Below, piece after piece: positions 16,859 through 24,726 of a stretch of 64,000 bases of DNA. The position numbers were made by a program, and so were the translations under genes. The stretch is from NCBI GenBank assembly GCA_019455065.1, contig JACFNC010000005.1, positions 124,001 through 188,000 on the forward strand. Direction: 5' to 3'. The first letter of the stretch is position 1. Each line of letters begins with the position of its first letter. The notes beneath the pieces are model-generated. The model worked only from the letters and a program-made list of their open reading frames with translations. It had not been told where the DNA came from and did no database searches. Origin of the DNA: Rhodospirillales bacterium. Lineage in GTDB: Bacteria > Pseudomonadota > Alphaproteobacteria > Rhodospirillales > Magnetospirillaceae.

Positions 16859-17521
16859 ATGGACAACCTCACCGAAGACGAAAGAACCCTCGTCGATTGC
16901 CTGGCCGGCATGGACGAGGCCCAGGCGCTTCCACTGGCCAATCGCCTGCTCTTGGAGGAACGCCACGACCCCTTGCGGGTACTCGAGTTGTGCCGGCACG
17001 CCATGGACATCGTCGGTCGCCGGTTCGAGGAAGGCGAGTACTTCCTGCCTGAACTCGTGTTGGCGGGCGAGATGCTGGAACAGGTCGGCGCGATCGCCAA
17101 GCCTCTGGTCAAGGCGGGGGAAGGGGGGGAGGCGAAGGCGCTGGGAAAGGTGCTGATCGGCACCGTCCAGGGCGATCTGCACGACATCGGCAAGAACATC
17201 GTGACCTTCATGCTCGACATCAACGGCTTCGAGGTGAAGGACATCGGCGTCGACGTTCCCGTGCCGACCTTCGTCGAGGAGATCAAGGCATACCGGCCCG
17301 ACGTGGTCGCCCTGTCGGGCTTCCTGACTTTGGCCTACGACGCCATGAAGGACACCATCGCCGCCTGTGATGCGGCAGGGCTTCGCGACCAGATGCGGAT
17401 CATGATCGGCGGCGGACAGGTGGACGAGATGGTCCGTGCCTACACCGGCGCCGACGCCTTTGGCGTCAATGCCGTCGAGGCGGTGAACCTGTGCAAACGG
17501 TGGTTGGGGGCGGCGGCATGA
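16859..17521 (+). CDS. Corrinoid (B12-binding) methyl-carrier protein
   Basis: The 220-residue protein has an N-terminal four-helix cap (residues about 10-85) and a C-terminal Rossmann-like cobalamin domain with GDLHDIGKN. His108 in this motif is the lower axial ligand, and IGGGQV lies near the end. This is the MtaC/MtbC/MtvC type of methyl carrier that passes a methyl group from a methyltransferase to a second acceptor enzyme. It lies 41 bases after the transporter gene and overlaps the URO-D-family gene by ATGA, so the two work as a pair. No MtaB-type or other first methyltransferase and no RamA-type activator is visible in the window. Confidence 0.92.
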   Translation: MDNLTEDERTLVDCLAGMDEAQALPLANRLLLEERHDPLRVLELCRHAMDIVGRRFEEGEYFLPELVLAGEMLEQVGAIAKPLVKAGEGGEAKALGKVLIGTVQGDLHDIGKNIVTFMLDINGFEVKDIGVDVPVPTFVEEIKAYRPDVVALSGFLTLAYDAMKDTIAACDAAGLRDQMRIMIGGGQVDEMVRAYTGADAFGVNAVEAVNLCKRWLGAAA

Positions 17522-18777
17522 ACGAACTCGCCACGGCGTCGCAGCCCCAGGCCGCCTACGATGCCCGTCTGCGGCGCGTCATGGACGCCGTGCAACTGAA
17601 GACGCCGGACCGGGTGCCGGTGGGCATGATGAGCATCCTGTGGTGGGCGCGGTACGGCGGCACCACCGTCCGCGAGATCATGTATGACGGTGACCTGCTG
17701 GCACGCATCGCGATGCAGGCGCTCGACGAGTTCGAACCCGACGTGTTCCAACCGCCTCACATGACCGCCTATATTGGGCGCATGCTGGAGGCGGCCGGCT
17801 TCAAGCAGATGCTCTGGTCCGGTCACGGCGTTGGCGACCATCAGGGTTACCAGTATCTCGACCGGGAATACATGAGCGCGGCGGAATACGACGATTTCCT
17901 CTTCGATCCCACCGGCTTTTTCCTACAGACCTACCTGCCGCGGGTGGCCACCGCCTTCGAGGGGCTTGCGCATCTGCCCTGGCTTCCGAGCCGGGCCTAC
18001 TTCCCATTTCTCGTGGGCATGGCCAGCTTTGCCGATCCCCGCGTGCAGGCGTCTCTCGCGCAGTTGCGCAACACGGGCGAGGAAGCGGTTCGGCTGCTCA
18101 CGCGCAGCGCCCAGTTCGTCGAGGATGCCAAGGCCCGCGGTTTCCCGGCCGATGCCGGGGTTATCTGCTTCTGCCCGTTCGACATGTTCGGGGACTACAT
18201 GCGGGGCGCGAAGGGCATTCTGACCGACATGTACCGCCACCCGGACAAACTGCTGGAGGCTACGGACAAGGCGGCCGTGATGATCGCCCGCGAGGCGATC
18301 AAGGCGGCCAGGATGAGCGGCAGCCCGTTCGTCTTCATCCCCATCCATTGGGGGCCCGACAATTTCATGTCGCTGAAGAATTTCCAGCGGTTCTGGTGGC
18401 CGGGATTGCGCAAGGTGATGATGAGCCTGATCGAGGCCGACCTCATTCCCATCGTGTTGTGGGAGGCGAATTGCGCGTCGAGGCTGGAAACCATCGCCGA
18501 CATTCCGCCGGGCAAGGCGATCTACCATTTCGAGCAGACCGACATGCGGCTGGCGCGCGACGTGCTGCGCGGGGTGGTCTGCATTCGCGGCAACGTGCCC
18601 GCCTCGATCATGGTCACGGGGCAGCCGGAAGACGTGGACGCCTATTGCCGCGGGCTCATCGAGGATGTGGGCCGGGGCGGCGGTTTCATTCTGGACGGCG
18701 CGCTCGGCATTCCCGACGACGCGCCCTTGCGAAACGTGCGCGCCTTGTACGAGGCGGCCCGGAAATACGGCGGATGA
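17518..18777 (+). CDS. Uroporphyrinogen decarboxylase-family corrinoid methyltransferase
   Basis: Starting at ATG 17518, coupled to the corrinoid gene, the protein has 419 residues of the URO-D/MtaA/MtbA fold, with LKTPDRVPVGMM at the N-terminus and the barrel strand VFIPIHWGPDNFMS. True HemE is unlikely: the gene is paired with a corrinoid protein. In MtaA and MtbA a zinc site is made by an HxC element plus a later Cys. Here the equivalent stretch is IPIVLWEANC, with Glu316 and Cys319 but no His, and Cys355 follows. It may transfer a methyl group between the corrinoid and a pterin or thiol, or act directly on the substrate. Which of these applies is not visible. Confidence 0.85.
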   Translation: MNELATASQPQAAYDARLRRVMDAVQLKTPDRVPVGMMSILWWARYGGTTVREIMYDGDLLARIAMQALDEFEPDVFQPPHMTAYIGRMLEAAGFKQMLWSGHGVGDHQGYQYLDREYMSAAEYDDFLFDPTGFFLQTYLPRVATAFEGLAHLPWLPSRAYFPFLVGMASFADPRVQASLAQLRNTGEEAVRLLTRSAQFVEDAKARGFPADAGVICFCPFDMFGDYMRGAKGILTDMYRHPDKLLEATDKAAVMIAREAIKAARMSGSPFVFIPIHWGPDNFMSLKNFQRFWWPGLRKVMMSLIEADLIPIVLWEANCASRLETIADIPPGKAIYHFEQTDMRLARDVLRGVVCIRGNVPASIMVTGQPEDVDAYCRGLIEDVGRGGGFILDGALGIPDDAPLRNVRALYEAARKYGG

Positions 18778-18881
18778 AGCTCAGGAACATGCTTTCCGCA
18801 TCCTGACAGGCGTTGCCAGGCGCGAACCAAGGTCTTCGCCACCTGTTTCCCCTGCGGTGGAAAAGGCGGCGGAGAAGGGCG

Positions 18882-19190
18882 ATGCGGCGCGTTCTTGGCT
18901 ACGTGGTACTTTCGTGCGTTCTCGCGGGGTGCGCGGCGTCCCCGCCGGACAAACCGTCCGCCGTCTATGTACCGGCGTGGGCGTCCGCGTTGGGAACCCC
19001 GGTTCCCAAGTCCCTGGTCGGCCTATCCAGCACGACGAACGGGAACGTCCGGGACGGCTTCGGCACCTATGTGCCCGGCCCCGGTTACCGCACCCCGACG
19101 GACTTGTTCCGCTGCATCTGGGCGGCCGAACTCGGCACCGCCTCGGGCTCGCCCGAACCGTGCCCCGGCGTGCCCCGGTTCGCACGGTGA
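18882..19190 (+). CDS. Small lipoprotein (102 aa)
   Basis: ATG 18882 follows GGAGAAGGG and starts a type II signal peptide (MRRVLGYVVLSCVLAGC) with lipobox LAGC, so the mature protein begins at the cysteine and carries about 85 residues. The mature part has Gly/Pro-rich segments and no domain I recognise; two more cysteines could form a disulfide. It lies about 100 bases after the URO-D gene in the same direction and may be the last gene of the sigma-54 operon, although its own promoter cannot be excluded. A role at the outer membrane with the DUF1302/DUF1329 proteins is a guess from position. Confidence 0.7.
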   Translation: MRRVLGYVVLSCVLAGCAASPPDKPSAVYVPAWASALGTPVPKSLVGLSSTTNGNVRDGFGTYVPGPGYRTPTDLFRCIWAAELGTASGSPEPCPGVPRFAR

Positions 19191-19610
19191 CCAATCCAGG
19201 CTGTGGAGGGGCGGGGCCGGGACAGGCGCCAGCAACTGGATCATTCTGTTTCCCCCGTCATTGCAGCAAGGTTTCCTAGTCCTCCTGCTTGGCGTCCGGC
19301 AGGCTGAGACGGATGGTTGCCTTCAGGCGGCGCGCCGCGTCGTCGGGCCGGTCGGCCTCCCAAATCACGGTCTGGTGGTGATTGGTGTCGAAGTGGGTGC
19401 CGCTATTCGCAAAGGCGTTCTCTCTAGCCTCAACGAATCGTCGATCAGGCTGGCACGCGGCTCATCGTCGAGGGGGATCAAACGAAAGCCGGAGGGAGGG
19501 CTGTCACGAATGCAACCGTTCAAGGAGGCGCGCCCAGCCGGCCACCTAACCGGGGGCCGGCCGGCGGCGGCTAGATACCAGCACAATCAGCTGTAACTCG
19601 TTGATTTAAT
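19191..19610. other. Gap between small lipoprotein and tRNA-Leu
   Basis: Apart from the gene remnant described separately (19276-19461), I see no complete gene, terminator or repeat in these 420 bases. GC content and codon-like periodicity outside the remnant are not informative. Confidence 0.4.
19276..19461 (-). pseudogene. C-terminal remnant of an unknown gene next to tRNA-Leu
   Basis: On the minus strand a frame of 61 codons runs from just after a stop to TAG at 19276. It has no start codon but strong third-position GC preference. The peptide includes ENAFANSGTHFDTNHHQTV and ends with RLKATIRLSLPDAKQED, a believable protein tail. I do not recognise it. The missing N-terminus and the position beside a tRNA suggest the leftover of a decayed gene or integrated element. 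Confidence 0.35.
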
Positions 19611-19696
19611 TGGTGCCCCAGGCCGGACTCGAACCAGCACGCCGTTGCCGGCAACAGATTTTGAGTCTGCCGCGTCTACCATTCCGCCACTGGGGC
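19611..19696 (-). tRNA. tRNA-Leu (anticodon CAA)
   Basis: The minus strand folds as a class II tRNA of 86 bases: acceptor arms GCCCCAG and CTGGGGC, discriminator A and an encoded CCA at 19611-19613. The D-arm is TGGCGGAATGGTAGACGC, the anticodon loop CTCAAAA has anticodon CAA, there is a long variable arm, and GGTTCGAGTCC forms the T-arm. It reads UUG leucine codons and closely follows the layout of E. coli tRNA-Leu(CAA). It is transcribed away from the DedA-like gene. Confidence 0.95.
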
Positions 19697-19851
19697 ACCG
19701 CAGGGTAGGGTGGCGATCATAGCCGACGCCGTTCCGCGGTCAATGGCCTTGCCGCCGTCGCGGCGCTATCGGAGTTCCGCCCTTTGCCGCGCTTGCCTGC
19801 GGGGCGGGCAAGCTGATACATCCATGCCAGCCGGAACCGGGCGGAGGGGGC

Positions 19852-20430
19852 ATGCTGCGCGGGCTGTACGACTGGACCATGAGCCTCGCCGCGCACCGCC
19901 ACGCGGTGTGGTGGCTGGCGGCGATCTCGTTCATCGAGAGTTCGTTCTTTCCCATCCCGCCCGACGTCCTGATGATTCCCATGATCCTCGCCGCCCGCGA
20001 CAGGGCATGGTGGTTCGCCACCGTCGCCACCGTGGCTTCGGTGCTGGGCGGCTATCTCGGCTACGTCATCGGCTTCTTCCTGTTCGAAACCGTGGGCCAG
20101 GCGGTGATAGACTTCTATCGCCTTCAGGAAGGGTTCGTGACCTTCCGCGACACCTTCAACACCTACGGAGGATGGATCGTGCTGATCAAGGGCATGACTC
20201 CCATTCCCTACAAGCTGATCACCATCACCGCCGGCGTCACCCATCTCGACCTCGGCGTGTTCACGGTCTCCTCGCTGGGCTCGCGGGCCATCCGTTTCTT
20301 CCTGGTGGCGGCGCTGTTGTGGCAGTTCGGGCCGCCGATCCGCGACTTCATCGAGCGCCGCCTGAAGCTGGTCACCACCGCCTTCGTGGCCGCCCTGGTC
20401 GGCGGCTTCCTGGTGCTGAAATGGCTGTGA
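19852..20430 (+). CDS. DedA/YqaA-family membrane protein
   Basis: A 192-residue inner-membrane protein with four to five hydrophobic helices. Family signs are FIESSFFPIPPDVLMIPMIL near residue 30 (E plus FPxPP) and the later G-R-x-x-RF-like stretch SRAIRFFLVAALLW. These proteins (SNARE-associated/VTT domain) are thought to scramble or flip lipid carriers and support membrane energisation. GGAGGGGG lies directly before ATG 19852. It overlaps dsbB by 10 bases, so the DedA-like, DsbB and Coq7 genes form a small operon. Confidence 0.88.
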   Translation: MLRGLYDWTMSLAAHRHAVWWLAAISFIESSFFPIPPDVLMIPMILAARDRAWWFATVATVASVLGGYLGYVIGFFLFETVGQAVIDFYRLQEGFVTFRDTFNTYGGWIVLIKGMTPIPYKLITITAGVTHLDLGVFTVSSLGSRAIRFFLVAALLWQFGPPIRDFIERRLKLVTTAFVAALVGGFLVLKWL

Positions 20431-20933
20431 GCGGCCATCCTCTCGAGCCGCGCCTGGTCGCCGCGACGGTGGTGGCGGCGTCGTTCGGCGCCCTCGCCGC
20501 CGCCTATATCGCCGAGTTCGGCTTCGGGCTTCAGCCCTGCGTGCTGTGCCTGTACCAGCGGGTGCCCTACGCCGTGGCGGCGCTGCTGGGGGCGGTGGCG
20601 CTCTTGCCGGGCGTGGGCGGGCGCGGGCGGCTGGCCCTGCTAACTCTGGCCGGGCTTGCCTTCCTCACCGACACCGGCATCGCCGCCTACCATGTCGGGG
20701 TCGAACAGCACTGGTGGGCGGGAACCGCGGCCTGCTCCGGCGCCGGCCAGCCGCAGCCGGCCACCGTCGCCGAGTTGCAGGCGATGCTGACGCGCCCGCC
20801 GGTGGTCGCCTGCGACCGCCCGGCCTGGGAGTTGTTCGGCGTCTCGATGGCCGGCTACAACGCCGTCCTGTCGCTGGGACTCGGCGTCGCCACTCTGGCG
20901 GCGGTGCGCCTCTTGTGGGGGAAGATCGCATGA
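20421..20933 (+). CDS. dsbB: Disulfide bond formation protein B
   Basis: The 170-residue protein begins at ATG 20421 inside the end of the DedA-like gene. It has four membrane helices and the two redox pairs of DsbB: Cys40-Val-Leu-Cys43 in the first periplasmic loop, and Cys105 (AACSG) with Cys131 (VACDRP) in the second. DsbB reoxidises DsbA and passes electrons to ubiquinone in the inner membrane. It overlaps the ubiquinone-biosynthesis gene coq7 by four bases, which fits its need for quinone. The second loop pair is 26 residues apart, within the usual range. Confidence 0.92.
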   Translation: MAVSGHPLEPRLVAATVVAASFGALAAAYIAEFGFGLQPCVLCLYQRVPYAVAALLGAVALLPGVGGRGRLALLTLAGLAFLTDTGIAAYHVGVEQHWWAGTAACSGAGQPQPATVAELQAMLTRPPVVACDRPAWELFGVSMAGYNAVLSLGLGVATLAAVRLLWGKIA

Positions 20934-21505
20934 CGGCCGCGGGCAAGGCGCGGCGGCGGACCACGGGCGAGGATCGCCTGCCCGGGGATCCCGCGCGCGA
21001 GGAACTCCTGGCCCGCATGATCCGGGTCGATCAGGCGGGCGAATACGGCGCGGTGCGCATCTACGAGGGCCAGATGGCGGTGCTCGGCCGCAGCGCCTCG
21101 GCGCCCGCGCTGCGCCGCATGAGCGAGCAGGAACGCCGCCATCTCGACGCCTTCGACCGTCTGTTGGTGGTGCGCCGCGTGCGCCCGACCCTGCTGTCGC
21201 CGTTGTGGCACGTGGCCGGCTTCGCCCTCGGCGCCGGCTCCGCCCTGTTGGGCGAAAAGGCGGCGATGGCGTGCACGGCCGCCGTCGAGGAGGTCATCGA
21301 CGAGCACTACGCCGCCCAGGCCGAAGCCCTCGGTGACGACGAGGCCGAGCTGCGCGCCACCGTCGAGGCGTTTCGCGCCGACGAGGCCGGGCACCGCGAT
21401 CTGGCGCTGGAGGCCGGCGCCGAGCAGGCCCCCGCCTACCCGCTGCTCACCGGCGCCATCAAGGCCGGCTCGCGGCTGGCCATCTGGCTGTCCGAGCGGA
21501 TCTGA
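20930..21505 (+). CDS. coq7: Coq7-type 5-demethoxyubiquinol hydroxylase
   Basis: A 191-residue di-iron protein. The carboxylate/histidine ligands are seen as RVDQAGEYGAVRIYEGQ (Glu38), EQERRHLDAF (Glu68, His71), EEVIDEHYAAQ and FRADEAGHRDLALE, in the repeated ferritin-like order of Coq7. It hydroxylates 5-demethoxyubiquinol in the last oxygen-dependent step of ubiquinone synthesis at the inner membrane. The start overlaps the dsbB stop (ATGA). The protein has the usual length for alphaproteobacteria, where Coq7 replaces UbiF. It ends 14 bases before the convergent HNH gene. Confidence 0.93.
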   Translation: MTAAGKARRRTTGEDRLPGDPAREELLARMIRVDQAGEYGAVRIYEGQMAVLGRSASAPALRRMSEQERRHLDAFDRLLVVRRVRPTLLSPLWHVAGFALGAGSALLGEKAAMACTAAVEEVIDEHYAAQAEALGDDEAELRATVEAFRADEAGHRDLALEAGAEQAPAYPLLTGAIKAGSRLAIWLSERI

Positions 21506-21518
21506 CGCGCGAAAGGCT

Positions 21519-22079
21519 TCAGTTCTCCAGCACGCTGTCCCAGTAGAGGAAGTCCCGCCAGTGTTCGTGCAGGTAGTTGGGCGGGAAGGCGCGGCCGCGG
21601 TCCTGGAGTTCGAAGGTGGACGGCTGGTACGGCCGCACCAGGGGGAACATGGCGGCTTCGCGCGGCAGGCGGTTGCTCTTGCGCAGATTGCACGGCGCGC
21701 AGGCGGTCACGACGTTGTCCCAGGTGGTGCGTCCGCCGCGCGAGCGGGGGACCACATGGTCGAAGGTCAGGTCGTGCGAGGCGAAGCCGTCGCCGCAATA
21801 CTGGCAGGAGAAGCGGTCGCGCAGGAACACGTTGAACCGTGTGAAGGCCGGGCGCCGCGCCGCCGGGATGTACTCCTTGAGCGAGATCACGCTGGGAAGG
21901 TGAATCTCCCAGCGCGGCGAGCGGACGACACGGTCGTAGAGCGAGACGACGTTGACCCGCTCGGCGACCACCGCCTTCACCGCCTCCTGCCACGGCCACA
22001 GCGAGAGAGGAAAATAGCTGAGGGGCCGGAAATCGGCGTTCAAAACCAGGGCCGGACAACTCTCGAGCGCCAGATGCAT
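21519..22079 (-). CDS. HNH endonuclease family protein
   Basis: This 186-residue protein has a conserved N-terminal domain (LVLNADFRPLSYFPLSLWPW) and a C-terminal McrA-like HNH domain: CQYCGDGF, LTFDHVVPRSRGG, TTWDNVVTACAPCNLRKSNR. The two CxxC pairs would hold a structural zinc, and the histidines would bind the catalytic metal. It is widespread in alphaproteobacteria as a single chromosomal gene, probably for DNA repair or processing; its substrate is not established. I chose ATG 22079 because conservation seems to begin just after it; an in-frame start at 22148 would add 23 unlikely residues. Confidence 0.85.
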   Translation of the reverse strand: MHLALESCPALVLNADFRPLSYFPLSLWPWQEAVKAVVAERVNVVSLYDRVVRSPRWEIHLPSVISLKEYIPAARRPAFTRFNVFLRDRFSCQYCGDGFASHDLTFDHVVPRSRGGRTTWDNVVTACAPCNLRKSNRLPREAAMFPLVRPYQPSTFELQDRGRAFPPNYLHEHWRDFLYWDSVLEN

Positions 22080-22202
22080 GGAACCGTTGACCTTGCCCTC
22101 CCCGTTGAATCCTACCAGATATTGTGGACTATATCCCAAACGACGCAATCGCTATCTTAAAGTTCCATGACTTTGCCCCTCCCAGCCGCCCTTGTCACCT
22201 CA

Positions 22203-22865
22203 TCAAAAGGGCGGTCGCAGGCGTTGGGCCAGGAAGTGGATGCCAAGCATGAGGGCGGTCTCGTCGATACCGTGCCCCAGGCCGGGTCTGAGGTGGGTTT
22301 CCACCGGCAGCCCCGCGGCGTCAAGCGCCGCAGCCGCCGCGGGCATCGCCGCCGCCGGCACCACGTCGTCCTGCGCGCCATGCACGAGCAGCACCGGCGG
22401 CCGGGCCGAGACCTCGGCGGCCAGCGTCTCGGGTGCCGCCAGCAGGCCGGAATAGCAGAGAACGGCGGCGCAGGGGCGCGGCCGGCGGGTGGCCACATGC
22501 AGCGCCATCATCGCCCCCTGCGAGAAACCGACAAGGGCCAGAGCGTCGTCGGAGATACCATATTGCTGAAGCTCGGCATCGAGGAACTGCGACACCGGCG
22601 CCGCCGCCATGCGCACCCCGGCGGCGATGGCCTGCGGGGTCATGACGGTGAGGCTGAACCACTGGCGGCCGAACGGCGCCATGTCATAGGGGAGCGGCGC
22701 GTGCGGCGCGACGAAGACGGCCTCGGGCAGTGCCTGCGCGAAATGGGGGGCCAGTGCGATCAGGTCATGGCCATCGGCGCCGACGCCGTGAAGCATCACG
22801 ACGAGCTGCTTCGGCGGGCCGCCGCCGGCCGGGGCGACGACGGGTGCCGACAGAGTGTTGGTCAT
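22203..22865 (-). CDS. Phospholipase/carboxylesterase-type alpha/beta hydrolase
   Basis: A 220-residue serine hydrolase. LVVMLHGVGADGHDL forms the oxyanion region, GFSQGAMM carries the nucleophile serine, HGAQDDVVP the aspartate and GLGHGID the histidine. The length and order fit the COG0400 carboxylesterase family (YpfH/acyl-protein thioesterase-like), soluble enzymes acting on short esters or acyl-thioesters. ATG 22865 is preceded by AGGAG at good spacing. It is divergent from gluQ with start codons only about 50 bases apart, so promoters for both must lie in or near the start regions. Confidence 0.88.
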   Translation of the reverse strand: MTNTLSAPVVAPAGGGPPKQLVVMLHGVGADGHDLIALAPHFAQALPEAVFVAPHAPLPYDMAPFGRQWFSLTVMTPQAIAAGVRMAAAPVSQFLDAELQQYGISDDALALVGFSQGAMMALHVATRRPRPCAAVLCYSGLLAAPETLAAEVSARPPVLLVHGAQDDVVPAAAMPAAAAALDAAGLPVETHLRPGLGHGIDETALMLGIHFLAQRLRPPF

Positions 22866-22914
22866 GGGCGCGCTCCTGGTGGGCCGTCCCATAAACAATG
22901 GTAATGTGAAGGCC

Positions 22915-23805
22915 ATGTCGCACGCTTTTCCGCCGTCCCGTCCTCCGCGGCCGCCGGGCCGCGAGCCGGTGACGGTGACCCGCTTCGCGCCCAGCCCGAC
23001 GGGGTACCTGCACCTCGGCCACGCCCACGCGGCCCTGGTCGCCCACGCCGAGGTGCGGCGCTCGGGCGGCCGGTTCCTGCTCCGCCTGGAAGACATCGAT
23101 CGCGCACGGTGCCGGCCCGAGTTCGAAGCCGCCATCGTCGAGGACCTTGCCTGGCTTGGCCTGGCGTGGAGCGAACCGGTGCGCCGCCAGTCGGATCATC
23201 TGGTGGACTATGCGCAGGCGCTGGCGGCGCTCGAGGGACTCGGTGTCCTTTACCCCTGCTTCTGCACGCGCGCCGACATCCAGGCGGAAATCGCCGCCGC
23301 CGGGCAGGCCCCGCATGGCCCCGACGGCCCCCTCTATCCCGGCACCTGCCGCCGCCGCCCGGCGGAGGAGCGCGCGCGCCTCAGGGCCGAGGGGGTGGCC
23401 CACGCCCTGCGCCTCGACGTCGCCAAGGCGGCGGCGCTGCCCGGCCCGCTGACCTGGCACGATCGGGGTCGGGGTGTGGTGCGGGCCGAGCCGGCGGCGT
23501 TCGGAGACGTGGTGCTGGCGCGCAAGGACACGCCGACCAGCTACCATCTGGCGGTGACGGTCGACGACCATTTGCAGGGCGTCACACTGGTCACGCGCGG
23601 CGAAGACCTGTTCGCGGCGACCCACGTCCACCGGCTGCTCCAGGCCCTGCTGGGTCTCGACACCCCCGACTACCACCATCATCGGTTGCTGGTCGACGAG
23701 AACGGGCGGCGGTTCGCCAAGCGCGACAAGGCGCTGACCCTGCGTGCCCTGCGCGAGGCCGGCAGAAGCCCCGCTGAGGCCAGGGCGATGGCCGGGTTCG
23801 TGTAG
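22915..23805 (+). CDS. gluQ: Glutamyl-Q tRNA(Asp) synthetase
   Basis: A 296-residue paralogue of the GluRS catalytic core without the anticodon-binding domain. Visible are TRFAPSPTGYLHLGHAHAAL (HIGH region), LRLEDIDRARC, the zinc-type stretch YPCFCTRADI and the degraded KMSKS-like element FAKRDKA. The enzyme attaches glutamate to queuosine at position 34 of tRNA-Asp. It needs no partner nearby. I chose ATG 22915; upstream in-frame GTG codons lack a ribosome site. The gene ends six bases before the convergent xerD. Confidence 0.93.
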   Translation: MSHAFPPSRPPRPPGREPVTVTRFAPSPTGYLHLGHAHAALVAHAEVRRSGGRFLLRLEDIDRARCRPEFEAAIVEDLAWLGLAWSEPVRRQSDHLVDYAQALAALEGLGVLYPCFCTRADIQAEIAAAGQAPHGPDGPLYPGTCRRRPAEERARLRAEGVAHALRLDVAKAAALPGPLTWHDRGRGVVRAEPAAFGDVVLARKDTPTSYHLAVTVDDHLQGVTLVTRGEDLFAATHVHRLLQALLGLDTPDYHHHRLLVDENGRRFAKRDKALTLRALREAGRSPAEARAMAGFV

Positions 23806-23811
23806 CCGTCG

Positions 23812-24726
23812 CTATTTCTTCGCGAGCGGGTGATGGGCGGCCACTAAACCTTTCAGGCGGTCTTCCAGGACGTGGGTGTAGATCTGGGTGGTGGCGATGT
23901 CGGCGTGGCCAAGCATCTGCTGCACCGCCCGCAGGTCGGCGGCGTGCGCGAGCAAGTGGCTGGCGAAGGAATGGCGGAGCACGTGCGGCGATACCCGCGA
24001 CGGCTGGATGCCGGCCGCCACGGCGATTTCCTTGAGCAGCGCGGCGAAGCCGCTGCGCGTCAGATGGCCGGCCTTGCCGTCCGAGGGAAACAGCCACCGG
24101 CTGGGCTGCTGGCCGCCGGGCAGGAAAGTGTCGCGCACGGCCCTGTATTCGGCGACCGCCAGGCGGGCCGGCTCGCCGACCGGCACCATGCGTTCCTTGC
24201 CGCCCTTGCCGCGCACGATCAGCGCGGCCGGGTCGCGGGCCACCGCGGCCAGCGGCAGGGCGACCAATTCGGAGACGCGCAGGCCGGTGGCGTAGAGCAG
24301 TTCGAGCAGGGCGACCGCCCGCTTGCCGCCCGGCCCCGGCCTCTCGCGCGCCGCCGCCAGCAGCGCCGCGACCTCGCTTTCCCCGAGATATTTGGGCAGG
24401 GGGCGGCCGAGGCGCGGAGCGTCGACGCTGGACCCGGGGTCGTCGGGGCGGACGCCCTCGGCAAACAGGAACCGGTGGAACTGCCGCAGCGCCGACAGCC
24501 GGCGGGCGGCGGTGCGCGGCGCCATGCCGGCCCGCCGAAGGCCGGCCAGATAGTCGCGCAGATCCTGGGTGGTCGCCGCATGGATCGCGGCCCCGCGCGC
24601 GGCGAGGAAGCTTCTGAAATCGTCCAGGTCGCGGCGGTAGGCGTCCAGGGTGTTGCGGGCGGCGGCGCGCTCGGCCGCCATCATTTCCAGAAAGGCTTCG
24701 ACGTGGCGGCCGCCGTCAAAGGCCAT
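23812..24726 (-). CDS. xerD: Tyrosine recombinase XerD
   Basis: The 304-residue protein has an N-terminal SAM-like DNA-binding domain (FLEMMAAERAAARNTLDAYRRDL) and a catalytic domain with the R-K-H-R-H-Y set: ATGLRVSEL, GKGGKERMVPV, HVLRHSFASHLL, LGHADIATTQIYTHV. With XerC it resolves chromosome dimers at dif. Length and motif spacing are those of housekeeping Xer proteins rather than phage integrases. Its start overlaps the end of the preceding secreted-protein gene by 11 bases. The location is a conserved-looking block with aroK and aroB on the opposite strand. Confidence 0.93.
   Translation of the reverse strand: MAFDGGRHVEAFLEMMAAERAAARNTLDAYRRDLDDFRSFLAARGAAIHAATTQDLRDYLAGLRRAGMAPRTAARRLSALRQFHRFLFAEGVRPDDPGSSVDAPRLGRPLPKYLGESEVAALLAAARERPGPGGKRAVALLELLYATGLRVSELVALPLAAVARDPAALIVRGKGGKERMVPVGEPARLAVAEYRAVRDTFLPGGQQPSRWLFPSDGKAGHLTRSGFAALLKEIAVAAGIQPSRVSPHVLRHSFASHLLAHAADLRAVQQMLGHADIATTQIYTHVLEDRLKGLVAAHHPLAKK

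Noticed and set aside
17518-18777. Possibility that this gene is hemE (uroporphyrinogen decarboxylase)
   Set aside because: It is longer than HemE, coupled to a corrinoid protein and lacks the usual HemE N-terminal substrate motif, so a methyltransferase role fits better.
21207-21222. Second TGGCACG match inside coq7
   Set aside because: The -12 element is CGGCT, not TTGCW, and the site lies inside a coding region.
23812-24726. Possibility that this recombinase is an island integrase
   Set aside because: Length, motifs and placement in a housekeeping block match XerD; no attachment repeats or mobile genes are nearby.
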